A stretch of 10,688 bases of DNA from Euperipatoides rowelli (lineage: Eukaryota > Onychophora > Udeonychophora > Euonychophora > Peripatopsidae). Positions 1 through 8,438 of the stretch are shown here, piece after piece (position 1 is the stretch's first letter; each line of letters begins with the position of its first letter). A program made the position numbers and the translations under genes. The stretch is from assembly GCA_003024985.2 (NCBI GenBank), contig PXIH01S0054210.1, one strand, 5' to 3'. The notes under the pieces are model-generated. The model saw nothing but the letters and a program-made list of their open reading frames with translations. It had not been told where the DNA came from and made no database searches.

Positions 1-95
1 TTCTTCCTTCTTAGCTTGCTATACTTAAAAGCCCATCAAAAATGACAGACATTTATTTCTTCCTTCTTAGCTTGCTATACTTAAAAGCCCATCAA
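1..95. repeat. Two-copy tandem repeat, 56-bp period, cut by window edge
   Basis: Bases 1-39 and 57-95 are identical over 39 bases, beginning ttcttccttcttagcttgct and ending gcccatcaa. The start-to-start distance is 56 bp, and the 17-bp spacer ends in a related T-rich run. The first copy starts at base 1, so the array probably continues to the left outside the window and the copy number is unknown. No reading frame or tRNA-like signal is visible in the unit. It may be a minisatellite or the subterminal repeat of a mobile element. Confidence 0.85.
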
Positions 96-488
96 TAAGT
101 CACATGTATGGACAAAAATTAGAGCGACAAAATTATGGACAATTTTCTGCTCGCTGAAGATTGTCGAACAGCTTGTCGAGCAGCATGGCAGACATCATGA
201 CCAAAATTGCCTATTATTATACTTAGATTAGTTTGAAATGTTTTTATTTATGAGAATTGAACTGATTGGTGAATTCTTGTTTCTTGATATTCATCTAAAA
301 AATAATAGTGTTAAGAACTTTTACAATAGGCTACATTTCCAAGAAAGTATGGACTCCATTTTGTACTTCAACTTTATTCTTCTAAGTGAATGAAAACTGT
401 TGATAATTTCTTATGAATAATACTCATTCCTACAAGATGTATAAATAAGGAAGTACGTCTGCTGCTCGTTTACAGTTCATATTTGGAA
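96..488. other. AT-rich spacer between edge repeat and pseudogene
   Basis: No gene is visible. A short inverted repeat (ctgctcg 147-153, cgagcag 177-183) overlaps a local direct repeat (tgtcgaacag / tgtcgagcag). On the minus strand an AATAAA (plus strand tttatt, 373-378) lies about 110 bases beyond the stop of the neighbouring minus-strand pseudogene. It could be that element's old polyadenylation signal, but such a hexamer is common in DNA this AT-rich. Confidence 0.4.
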
Positions 489-1738
489 TTATCTACTTAA
501 GATTAAGTCCTCTGCTAAACTGGGTAATTCTTCAGCAAGGCTTATTAGCAGTATGATCAAGTCAATACATGCAAGTCCAACTTGAACACAAGAGCAACCA
601 TCCACACTGCAATCTCTTGTACAATTGCAGGACATCATTTCCACTGCTTCTTATGGAGCTGGCTTCCCATCAATCCACTTAAAAGTAATATTGGGACCAT
701 TTACAATCCAACATGCCCATTTGGAGGTTGAACATCTGGTTTATCCTGAAGTATTCTTCTCATGCAGCACAATGATTATTAGCTCTGGCAATATGCAATC
801 TGAGTGAAGAATTACATGGTGGTAAGCCTTCAGGTTGAACATTGCACCCTTTGCAACTCATACCTAAGTACATTAATGTATTTTGTATCCCTATTATGTG
901 CATACAATTTGTATATAAATTCCTCCAACTTGTTGAAAGTTTCTTCATTTACCTCCCATTGTGAACCAAGCTTACTTAAAACTTTTAAATACATTATATA
1001 CTTAATTTATGCAACTTTTTGAAATAGATATATTTCCCTTAGCACAAAATGATGGCGAATATAGCATGAAGGCCTGGAAATGACAGTAAAAATTCAAATA
1101 ATATGATTCCAGTTGTTAGCTAACTTTTAATATTTTCAATGATGTTATCACACTTGACTATTCGCTGATTAAAACTTTTTCCAAGACAAATGTATCCATA
1201 ATTTTGAATTGACATAGAGTGGGAAAGTAGTTTAACTATTCCATCAATGTCATCAACATGAATAACAACTATAGAACAGTACTTTGCATGAATGATCATT
1301 TTGGTGTCAGCATCTTCCTGTGGGCTGCAAAGCTCAGTTACTAAGTCAAAACCTTTTATTTTTCGAATTTTCCAACAGTCAGTTCCATGTGTAATATACA
1401 CCTGCCTATGACCTAACTGCTTGCTGTCAATTTCTCTCCCATCCACCTAATAAACTAGGAAATTGACTATCTCTGTTTTATTTGCAGGTTTTTGTAAAAA
1501 AGAATGTCACTGCTTTATTGCAAAAGACCCAATAAAGGGTCCACTGTCTGAATCACATCATTTTTATCTTTCTACAAACTGAATTGAAATATCCAAATAC
1601 ACGTGAAAGACAACATCCACTAGAGTCGTACATTTTGATAAAATTAGAGTAAAAATATGTAGCTTATCTGAAAATGTCACCCTGTTGTGCAACCAAATAT
1701 TTTTGAAGTCTTGCTATACCATCATATACAACACAATG
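489..1738 (-). pseudogene. Decayed PIN/FEN1-like plus CXC-type invertebrate repeat-family protein
   Basis: Seen directly, reading the minus strand from 1738 downwards: YDGIARLQK (about 1726-1700); a shift near 1672; LVDVVFHVY; KPANKTEIVNFLV; DADTKMIIHA; VVIHVDDIDG; PGLHA (1077-1063); a shift; SPSFCAKG (1058-1035); a shift; KLEEFIYKLY (within 970-830); a shift; LPPCNSSLRLHIARAN (within 836-760); a shift; DKPDVQPPNGH; a shift; KWIDGKPAP; and a cysteine cluster C-x-C-x3-C-x4-C-x-C-x6-C at 629-567, ending at a TAA (491-489). In-frame stops lie at 1566-1564, 1560-1558, 1509-1507, 1449-1447, 1122-1120 and 653-651. Block order matches, from memory, a large uncharacterised invertebrate family whose EADT, DTD and HALTGCD motifs resemble the acidic core of PIN/FEN1 nucleases and whose C-terminus resembles tesmin/MSL2 CXC domains. 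The nuclease role is inference. The GCD motif is missing here, so this copy is dead. The longest open piece (1446-1122) is only a fragment. No N-terminal part was recognised beyond 1738, and no introns are needed, which fits a retrocopy or transposon origin. Confidence 0.78.
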
Positions 1739-2850
1739 ACAAACTTGATATAAATGTAAAAAACTATTAAGGAACATTGGATTTAACACAATCTACCAAA
1801 TGGATATTTCTTGAAAGAAAATTATTTAAATTTTTAACAATAATGTAACAAAAAACTATGGAAATTTAATAAACAGACAGTCATTTATGGATGAAACTGT
1901 ATTGGAACAGCCTAACTAAGAAACAAAGCAAATCCTAGATGTTGTTACTATGGAAACTAAATTGTGATCTAATTTAAAAACAATACATGAATTATATTTG
2001 ATGATTGAAAGCAACATCTCTGACATCAATTTAACAATCCTAAGATAGAAAAAAGCCTCAATAAAGGTCTTTTATTTATTTTTTTGAAATTTTTTTACAT
2101 ATTATTTCTGATGTAGGTAGTGCTCCTTTTGTAGAAAATGAGAAAGTGTGTTTATCAACTGTATGTTAATATAAAGTAACCTAACTGGTACCACTGTACA
2201 TCTTAAATAAAATGTGAAAATTTTAGTTAAAACCTTTTTTCTAAGAGAGGGCAGTATAGGCATTTATTAGAGCTTTTGTTATCATTCTATTGATAATTTT
2301 AAACCATGCAATATTTTTCTAAGCATAATGCCATTGGTAATGTTTACATAATGATTAAGGACTATAGGAACAACTGATAAACATAGAACACAGGAACACA
2401 AATTTATTTTAGCTAATCAAAAATTGTTATATCAAACAAATCCACAGAAACACAGTGAGGTTCTATCCGAAATTAGACTTTCATATGACTGACTACTGTA
2501 TTCAGTATATCCAAAACTTTTAAAAAACACTCCTCTATAATATCAGTATTAAGTTGTTGGCCAAAGGTGCAGAGGTCTTCACTTCAATGAAGCTTCTATT
2601 TTTAATGAATAAAAAAAAAATAGATTGATATGTGAGGGCTGGTTGGGACTGTTCCAACTCTCCCCTAGAAGGTTTGCCCCAATCCTTCATATATGCTGAT
2701 CTATCATACAAATTCCAGTTCCCACTTTCTAATTTAATTATGGGAACAAGTTCTGAGGTGAAAACTATCTCTAAATTATATAATACACTTTAAGATTTAT
2801 TACAAAAATAATAGCCTAAACCACGTGATTTTACAACTAAAAGCAAAAGG
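1739..2850. other. AT-rich spacer, no convincing gene
   Basis: The expected N-terminal half of the pseudogene would lie here on the minus strand, but I could not find recognisable blocks. One minus-strand frame at about 2582-2475 is open for some 35 codons and contains FGQQLNTDIIEECFLKVLDI. It looks protein-like but matches nothing I recognise and is bounded by stops on both sides. Bases 2637-2690 are locally less AT-rich, with no recognised identity. Confidence 0.4.
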
Positions 2851-2851
2851 C

Positions 2852-2869
2852 AAAAAAAAAAAAAAAAAA
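2852..2869. repeat. A18 homopolymer
   Basis: An uninterrupted run of 18 A. It could be the tail of a retroposed sequence on the plus strand, but the bases to its left show no tRNA-like promoter or recognisable body. It may be a simple slippage tract. Confidence 0.9.
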
Positions 2870-3368
2870 TTATTTTTGTTTGAAAACCCAGCAAAGTCCA
2901 CTGACCATGTTATTATCAGAAGTTGAAGACTCAATTCAAAATGGCTGAAGAGAAATGGTTGAAAGGTAACTGATCAAGAAATAGAAAACCAACAGCACCA
3001 TCTATAGGATTAAAAACTTCTCTGTCCTAACCTTCCCCATTTCCCAACCCCTATAATATGTATAATATGTATAAAATCATGAAACATGTAAAAAAAAAGT
3101 CAAGTTTACATATTTTTATATGTAAAAACTTAATCAATACCAAAGAAAATTATGCAATGCATTATAATAATGGGATTTTAATTTGATTGTTGAAAATGTT
3201 TTGAGAATTTCCATATTACAGTGGCCATTTTGTTTTTAAATATATTTTTGGCAAACTACCGTTTCAGAGTGGTCAACATGCCTTTTCTAATTCCTGGCAT
3301 CTTAAGGAATGTACTTATATATGTTGCAGCTATTCCCTCTTTGTGAGTACAACTTCCATAAATTTGAG
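2870..3368. other. AT-rich spacer with minor simple repeats
   Basis: No gene seen. A short TATAATATG-type repetition lies near 3051-3075. Two CCATnTTG-type words occur (caaaatgg at 2937-2944 and ccattttg at 3225-3232). Confidence 0.4.
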
Positions 3369-3462
3369 GTCGAGCTGACAGTCTATATATTGTTGTCATA
3401 TAAATTTATTATTGTATCATAAGCAATTTATATGACAAGAATATATAGACTGTCAGCTCGAC
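3369..3462. repeat. Near-perfect long hairpin, 38-bp arms, 18-base loop
   Basis: The left arm 3369-3406 (starting gtcgagctgacagtctatat) is the reverse complement of the right arm 3425-3462 except for one mismatched pair (3392/3439). The first 23 and last 14 pairs are unbroken. The loop is 3407-3424. RNA from either strand would fold into one 94-base stem-loop, in the size range of a microRNA precursor or a small hairpin-RNA locus. It may equally be a tiny foldback transposable element. No flanking target duplication is visible (left aatttgag, right atcaaggg), and arms this complementary are more typical of a recent inverted duplication or foldback element than of an animal microRNA, which usually has bulges. 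Confidence 0.85.
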
Positions 3463-3498
3463 ATCAAGGGACAACCTTGTATCAAGGGACAACCTTGC
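3463..3498. repeat. 18-bp perfect tandem duplication beside the hairpin
   Basis: Two units, 3463-3480 and 3481-3498, read atcaagggacaaccttg followed by t or c. Each unit contains a small palindrome (caagg, gacaa, ccttg). The second unit's ggacaac (3487-3493) can also pair with gttgtcc at 3515-3521. The duplication abuts the outer end of the 3369-3462 hairpin and may belong to the same element. Confidence 0.85.
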
Positions 3499-3524
3499 TG
3501 GACTATGGTCTGTTGTTGTCCGGC

Positions 3525-5050
3525 ATATTTGTATTTGTATTGTAAATTCAATAATTCTAAATCAATATTGTTTTCATCAATTGTATATAAATTTGATTAA
3601 TTAAATGATATTTTTTTTTTACTTTAACCAATAATGTAAGGTAAACAAAAATAGAAGGAAAATATATTTTTGTGTATGTAGGCCTACAGAATTTATTAAG
3701 ATTAAATGAAACTTATTTAAAAATAATAATTTATTCTAATCTATCTGCATGGAATTATTTAATTGAACTTTTACTCGAAAGTTCCAATGGTTTAACTAAG
3801 TGGTCAAATTACCTTAATACTAGATTGTTTGGGTTAAATTTCATACTAAGCCAACATTTCCAATTGTGTGGCTAGGCATAATAGATATTGCAGCACCTGT
3901 ACAAAACTTAAAAATTATATTTTTATTATCCATTTTAAGATTAATTAAAATTGGATGTTTGTCTTGTTTATGTCATTAATTGCAATATGTTTATTAACTA
4001 ATACATTCTAGTGTTCATTATTATTTTCAGAATACATTAGACATATTTGTTAAATATTTGATTTATTTAAATTCATATTTTTAATGTATCTACACATTAA
4101 TTTAATATGACGTCATTTGAAGATTTGTCAATTTCATAATCAGTATTTGAAATGTCATGACTAGAAGAGCTGAATATATTTCTGAATGAAAATACTTCTG
4201 TATTTATTTATTCATTAGAAGAGTTTTTATAGCTTGAATCGTTAACTTCTGAACCTGAATTTAAAAATTAACTTTGTAAAATTTCAGCTTCTTTTAATTT
4301 TGATTTGTTAACATTGTCAAACATATAAAAAGTTAAGAGTGGCTGTAGAAACATGATCTTAATTAATTCCATCTGTGAATTTAAAAAATCACATCTAGTA
4401 ATAAAATTAAAAAAGCAATATTATCAGACTATAAGAAAATGCAAACTATAAACAAATCTGACTTGTTTAAGAAACAATGAATTTTTTAAAATATTATACG
4501 AGTCTGTCAATTGTGTTTTGAAGAAAATGACAATACCGATTCCATTCACAATCATACCTGAGTGGGGCAATCTTTAGTATATAATCAAATGAGTTTCTGC
4601 GAATTTCATTGAACCCTATAATTAATGTACCAGAAAATCAACACATTATGTGTATAAAGAAATTTAAGCTACAGACTATTAAAGGACTAGGGTTAGATGC
4701 CATGAGCAGGTAAAGTAGTAAATATTATTACAACTCAGTTTTTAGTGAATGGTTTAAATTAAATATCGATTTTAGATTTATTTTTGCATATTGTAGAATA
4801 TATTAGTTACATTTTGTTTCAAATGTATAGCCTACACTTTCTTACATTAGTAAAACAAAAGATGGTCATACATCTAAAGTAAAATGAAAATATTTAATTA
4901 AAAAAATAAAGCATTACACAGTAAAACATTTTCAAATCAACTCGTTAAAGTATCTGTTACATTGATGTATTATTTATCACCAAATCATCGTTTATAGCTA
5001 TTTAATTCCAGGAGTTGGAAAAATTTAGCAAAGAGTATAATAACTTTGTC
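3525..5050. other. Long AT-rich stretch without recognisable genes
   Basis: No conserved coding block, tRNA-like promoter or inverted terminal repeat was found. A 67-codon open frame at 3672-3875 has AT-driven composition (rich in Leu, Asn, Ile) and no recognisable motif. A perfect palindrome gtaggcctac lies at 3678-3687 and a palindromic CRE-type octamer tgacgtca at 4108-4115. Both may be chance. Confidence 0.45.
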
Positions 5051-5079
5051 TAATACTTCAATATATACCACATATGATG

Positions 5080-5765
5080 CTGTATGACCATTATTGACCA
5101 ATTATGGCACTAATATTCACTATTTGTATCACTGCATTGACCAGTTGTCACCTATGTCCCACTTGTAACAGCACATATGAGCCATATGTCATGTATTGAT
5201 CACATATCACTGTATAGAATACTTATTATGCCATTACCATTCACTTATGTCAAAGTGTTATATATACTCACTTATTATGCTGTTTTGACCATTTAAGACA
5301 CTATTTTACTACTTTTCTCACTGTATTGACCATTAAGAAACAACATTTGTCACTTATTAAACTGTACTACCCACTTAGGTCAATCTATTAACTATTTATG
5401 TCTCTGTATTGATAACTTATGAAACTTTTGACTACTTATAGCCTTATATGATCATTTCATTGCATTGGTTATTACTACACTTATCACTTGTCATATATTA
5501 ACCACTGTATAGTACCTTAGGAGCTCCAATGGTTCTGTATAGATAACTTATGACATTATTTTTAATTGTGTCACTGTATTGGCTATTTATACCTCTTTAC
5601 TGATGACTATATATTACACTATATAAACCACTAATGTTACTGTATTAATAGCTTATACTTCTCTGTTACCCAACTATTATATAAATAATTATTTATGCTT
5701 TATATTGGCCTCTTACAGTAGGCCACTGTAGTTACAATTTATGTCTTTATATAGCCCACTTTTGT
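5080..5765. repeat. Highly degenerate minisatellite, about 20-22-bp period
   Basis: Variants of a two-part unit, roughly ccacttatg followed by tcactgtattga, recur through the region. The gacca/gatca/aacta-type junctions fall near 5139, 5199, 5287, 5329, 5389, 5410, 5430, 5450, 5468, 5498, 5541, 5581, 5603, 5626 and 5646. Most gaps are near 20-22 bases or multiples of that. I estimate about 30 diverged units. Some stretches (around 5160-5280 and 5500-5540) fit poorly. It reads as an old tandem array with many point changes and small indels. It ends near gaataaag and a T10A7 tract (5785-5806), which might mark the end of a larger mobile element. No coding frame is sustained. Confidence 0.75.
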
Positions 5766-5769
5766 CCTG

Positions 5770-6140
5770 AATATATAAATGAATAAAGTTTTTTTTTTAA
5801 AAAAAGTCAGTGTTTCTTCATTTACAATAATGTCATACAAATATTGCAATTTATGATTAATAACGTTTCTTAAAATAATTTTAATGATTTGCTACAAACT
5901 TAAAATAATTAATATTGAGTCTAAAAATAATTTTCTATTCTGTGATGCTTTTATTTACTTTTCTTTTTTTTTTATAAAATAAATTTCACTTCCAACGGAG
6001 AAGAAATGTATTTATTTTCCTATTTACTTATAAATCAATAATAACTACATGATAAACAGTTTCCTTAGATGTTAAACAGGGCAAAGTACTTGGAAAACCC
6101 CAAAGCAAGTTGTTACAGCCATGGAAAAAAAAATATTCTA
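5770..6140. other. AT-rich spacer with T/A tracts
   Basis: It contains a T-run followed by an A-run (about 5790-5806) and another T-run near 5965-5973. No gene is seen. Bases 6070-6140, next to the minus-strand tRNA-like head, could be the body of that SINE (reading leftwards), but nothing identifies them. Confidence 0.4.
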
Positions 6141-6200
6141 TAACTGCCCAAGCCGGGAGCGAACGGTTTATCAAGCGAACATGAATCCGCTCGACCACAA
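6141..6200 (-). mobile_element. tRNA-like SINE head (A and B boxes)
   Basis: On the minus strand, TGGTCGAGCGGATTC (6197-6183) matches a tRNA A box and CCGTTCGCTCCC (6166-6155) resembles a B box. The stretch is far richer in G and C than its surroundings. The spacing between the boxes (about 32 bases start to start) is shorter than in a full tRNA, and no intact acceptor stem pairs across it. A decayed tRNA-derived SINE promoter is therefore more likely than a working tRNA gene. The A box resembles those of class II (Leu/Ser) tRNAs. The body would extend leftwards, and its end was not identified. Confidence 0.45.
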
Positions 6201-6437
6201 AACACAGACACTTTTTCTTTTTTCTATTAAAATGTTTCTATGTTTAAACAAAATAAAATTCTAAACCAAAAGAGTTCTTTCTTTAAATGCACTATTAAGC
6301 AAAGAATATCAATAATTTATATTTTGTATTTTAACAATTAATTGTAAAGAACAATGAGAATATAACAATTGATAGTAATTAGTATAAAAATCCAAAAATA
6401 TTTATTTTATTACATCATAAACAACATTATATAAAGG
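6201..6437. other. AT-rich spacer
   Basis: No feature is recognised between the tRNA-like head and the 34-bp-period repeat. Confidence 0.4.
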
Positions 6438-6439
6438 CA

Positions 6440-6538
6440 GCAGATAGAAGAGAAGGTCATGCATCTATGCCACAGAGGAAGAGAAACATATCACACATCT
6501 ACGCCACAGATGAAGAGAAATAGAACATACAATCTATG
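6440..6538. repeat. 34-bp-period tandem repeat, two full and two partial copies
   Basis: Copy 6462-6495 (catctatgccacagaggaag...) and copy 6496-6529 (catctacgccacagatgaag...) agree at most positions. A partial copy precedes them (cagatagaagagaaggtcat, from about 6440), and aatctatg after 6529 starts a further one. The array is purine-rich on the plus strand. Stops occur in the frames I checked, so it does not look coding. Confidence 0.75.
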
Positions 6539-6539
6539 T

Positions 6540-7300
6540 TTTATACAACTAGTAAACTTGAAATCAACAATTTGATCAATTTTTGAGGTAAGTTCTAGAA
6601 GCTGATTCATAAAGTTAATATAAAAAACTAAAAAACGTAACTAATTGTCGAAATTTATGTTTTAAAGTTATAAACAAGGGGGGGGGGGGGTTTAATTGGG
6701 ATTGGAATTTTTCAAAAGCTGAAAACAGCAAATGTGGAATAAAACTTTTTTTAGGGAACTAAACAAAATATCTACGTTTCCTTTTAACCATTATACATAA
6801 TACAAGATACATCTGGGCTTTTAGAATAGGCTTATTTTCAAGCCAAAACTACAGAATTCATCATACAGTTACCAGACCAAATATCCAGAGAGTACTCCTT
6901 TTCAGCCGTATTTTCAAGTGGGCATTTATATTGAGGCTAAATTTGGGTCATATGGAGTGCAATGGAGATTTATGATGTAAAAAGCAAAAATCTCTATAAA
7001 TAATTATGATACTTAAAAACTTCTTAAATTGTCAGCATTTTTTTAATTTTATATTATTATGTAGGTTTATCCATTAAAAAAAAATCTTAATTAAAATTCG
7101 TAAACATAGATTTTTGTTCTTCGACTAAAAAAAAATCAATGTAATGTAAGATGTGACAATACACACCAGATGGCAGTAAATTACAATTTTATTATACCTG
7201 AGGTCGGGGCATCTTAGCATCAGCAATGCAGAGTATGTACATACTGATTACCAGGAATGTTAGATTTGCTTACACATGACTATATGGATCAGTACCTTAT
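6540..7300. other. AT-rich spacer with a G13 run
   Basis: It contains an unbroken G run (6678-6690) that is striking in such AT-rich DNA and may be a sequencing or assembly weak point. A strong 5' splice-site-like string (gag/gtaagt, about 6587-6592) has no coding frame leading into it that I can support. At 7163-7176 acaccagatggcag fits the vertebrate and fly CTCF core with one mismatch. This region would be the last intron if the exon at 7316 is real. Confidence 0.4.
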
Positions 7301-7315
7301 TTTTTTTGTTTGCAG

Positions 7316-7457
7316 TCTTAACCTTAACCCTGATCCAGAACCCAAAATACCAGTAAATAAAAAAATAACAATTATGGCCAAACTTGAGATAATAAAGAGA
7401 TGGAATCAATTACTTAGCAAAGCTGTTTGCAATGCCATAGCTAAGGTCAACTATTGA
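7316..7457 (+). CDS. Candidate 3'-terminal coding exon, unknown protein
   Basis: A pyrimidine-rich tract ending in a textbook acceptor (ttttttttgtttgcag, ending 7315) is followed by a frame open to TGA at 7455-7457. AATAAA lies at 7535-7540, about 80 bases past the stop. The encoded tail, about 46 residues, begins LNLNPDPEPKIPVNKK and continues with a basic, probably helical stretch (MAKLEIIKRWNQLLSKAVCN). I recognise no family. The frame runs upstream through the acceptor to an ATG at 7257, so an intronless 66-codon reading is also formally possible, but the upstream part looks like intron. No donor or preceding exon could be tied to it, and a chance match of acceptor, short frame and AATAAA is quite possible at this base composition. 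Confidence 0.3.
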
Positions 7458-7534
7458 CATGATAATGATGTTGACATATTGTGTTAGAGTTTTAGGTCAT
7501 TTGACAGCACAGACTAACATACACAATATTACAA

Positions 7535-7540
7535 AATAAA
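7535..7540 (+). promoter_or_regulatory. Possible polyadenylation signal AATAAA
   Basis: The hexamer lies about 80 bases after the TGA of the candidate terminal exon and is followed by a T-rich stretch (ccttttttgttt). This is the usual arrangement for a 3' end, but the hexamer is frequent throughout this AT-rich window. Confidence 0.25.
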
Positions 7541-7559
7541 CCTTTTTTGTTTATAAAAT

Positions 7560-7905
7560 AAAAATGGCTATATAAATCTTATAATTGCATATACACTTCT
7601 TTAACGTTCTACAATAGCCTATAGTCGATCCCTTAACTCTGCACAGTATTTGCCTTCAGTTAAACTTTTGCTCCACATTGTTCCAATATTATCCGAGGAT
7701 CTTCTTGAGAAAAGCATTCTTGAACATGGTTAACCGGCCCTGTTATTCTCCCATGAAATTTTCAAGTAAGTTTTATTTTTGTCAAAATCTACTAAGCAAA
7801 TGGAATTCTTTATTTTTATGCTAGTCAGGGGTTTCATTGTTAATTTTTTTTTGATAGGTTATTTAATGATTAAACAGACAATTATTTTTTTTAAATTAAA
7901 TTAAG
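7560..7905. other. Spacer with an exon-like segment near 7665-7767
   Basis: Between an acceptor-like cag ending near 7660 and a donor-like caa/gtaagt near 7768, one plus-strand frame is open for more than 30 codons. Another plus frame (VKLLLHIVPILSEDLLEKSI) and a minus frame (MWSKSLTEGKYCAELRDRL, then TAG) also look protein-like. Three competing frames with no recognised family give no basis for a gene call. A broken mobile-element gene on the minus strand is one possibility. Confidence 0.3.
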
Positions 7906-8015
7906 ACCGACAGGCTAGGTGCTTAATCGAGTGGCCAAGACTGGTCGGGAGTGTCGGCTCTCCCGAAGACCTAGTCGGTTGCCGGTACGTTCCAGCAAAA
8001 CTCCGCTTTCCTGGA
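7906..8015 (+). mobile_element. tRNA-like SINE head with strong stem-loop
   Basis: tggccaagactgg (7932-7944) matches a tRNA A box and ggtacgttcc (7984-7993) is a degraded B box, about 52 bases downstream. Between them tcgggag (7945-7951) pairs with ctcccga (7960-7966) around an 8-base loop. Further out, ccgac and taggt (before 7921) can pair with acctagtcgg (7969-7978), with a small bulge. The segment is much richer in G and C than its flanks. A tRNA-derived SINE promoter is the best reading, and a working tRNA gene is unlikely because the B box is damaged. The SINE tail is not defined; AT-rich sequence begins near 8015. Confidence 0.45.
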
Positions 8016-8438
8016 TAAAATATGTAAATCATCTATCTTATATATTTGATTTATTGTGAATTGATTAGATTTATTGACAGGCTAATCAAGCATATTAGGC
8101 TATGTATTATAATGGACATCACGATTTGTAAGTTAATAAATTTATTTTAAGCTATTTTTTTTAAATAAAAAAAGAATAAATCTAATAAAAAAAAATTAGG
8201 ACAAGCCTTTTTGACTATTTAAAACAAAACATTAAAACTTTTTTAAATGTAAGATTTTTTTTAAATAAAATACAGTAAGTAGCCTGTATCTTATTTTAAT
8301 TTTTTAAATTCCTTTATTTTAATTCTTAATTACATAAATAATAAAATCCAGGAATACATAGAAAAATAGATACAATGATAATAAATGAAAAAAAACCTAA
8401 AGTACAGAATTTAGATTTTTGCATACATAATTTGCTCT
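8016..8438. other. AT-rich spacer between two opposed tRNA-like heads
   Basis: No gene is seen. The 17-base A/T string attttttttaaataaaa occurs at 8154-8170 and again at 8254-8270, exactly 100 bases apart. Given the composition, this may be slippage or chance. Confidence 0.4.

Noticed and set aside
625-1022. Small plus-strand open frames of 60 and 72 codons
   Set aside because: They lie opposite the minus-strand pseudogene, whose translated blocks explain this sequence; the plus-strand frames have no motif.
1120-1446. Treating the 108-codon open frame as a complete small gene
   Set aside because: Its first codon is GTG directly after a TAG, and homologous blocks continue on both sides in the same frame beyond the stops. 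It is one piece of a larger pseudogene.
2475-2582. Minus-strand open stretch containing FGQQLNTDIIEECFLKVLDI
   Set aside because: Protein-like but short, stop-bounded, and not matched to the N-terminal part of the neighbouring pseudogene family as I know it.
2852-2869. A18 run as the tail of a LINE or SINE
   Set aside because: No tRNA-like promoter, reverse-transcriptase block or target duplication could be found around it.
3672-3875. 67-codon plus-strand open frame
   Set aside because: AT-driven residue composition, no recognised motif, no splice or polyadenylation context that stands out.
7665-7767. Exon-like segment between acceptor-like and donor-like strings
   Set aside because: Two plus frames and one minus frame look equally protein-like; no family match and no way to choose, so no exon is called.
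8154-8270. 17-base A/T string repeated exactly 100 bases apart
   Set aside because: Both copies are low-complexity T and A runs; recurrence is expected in this composition.
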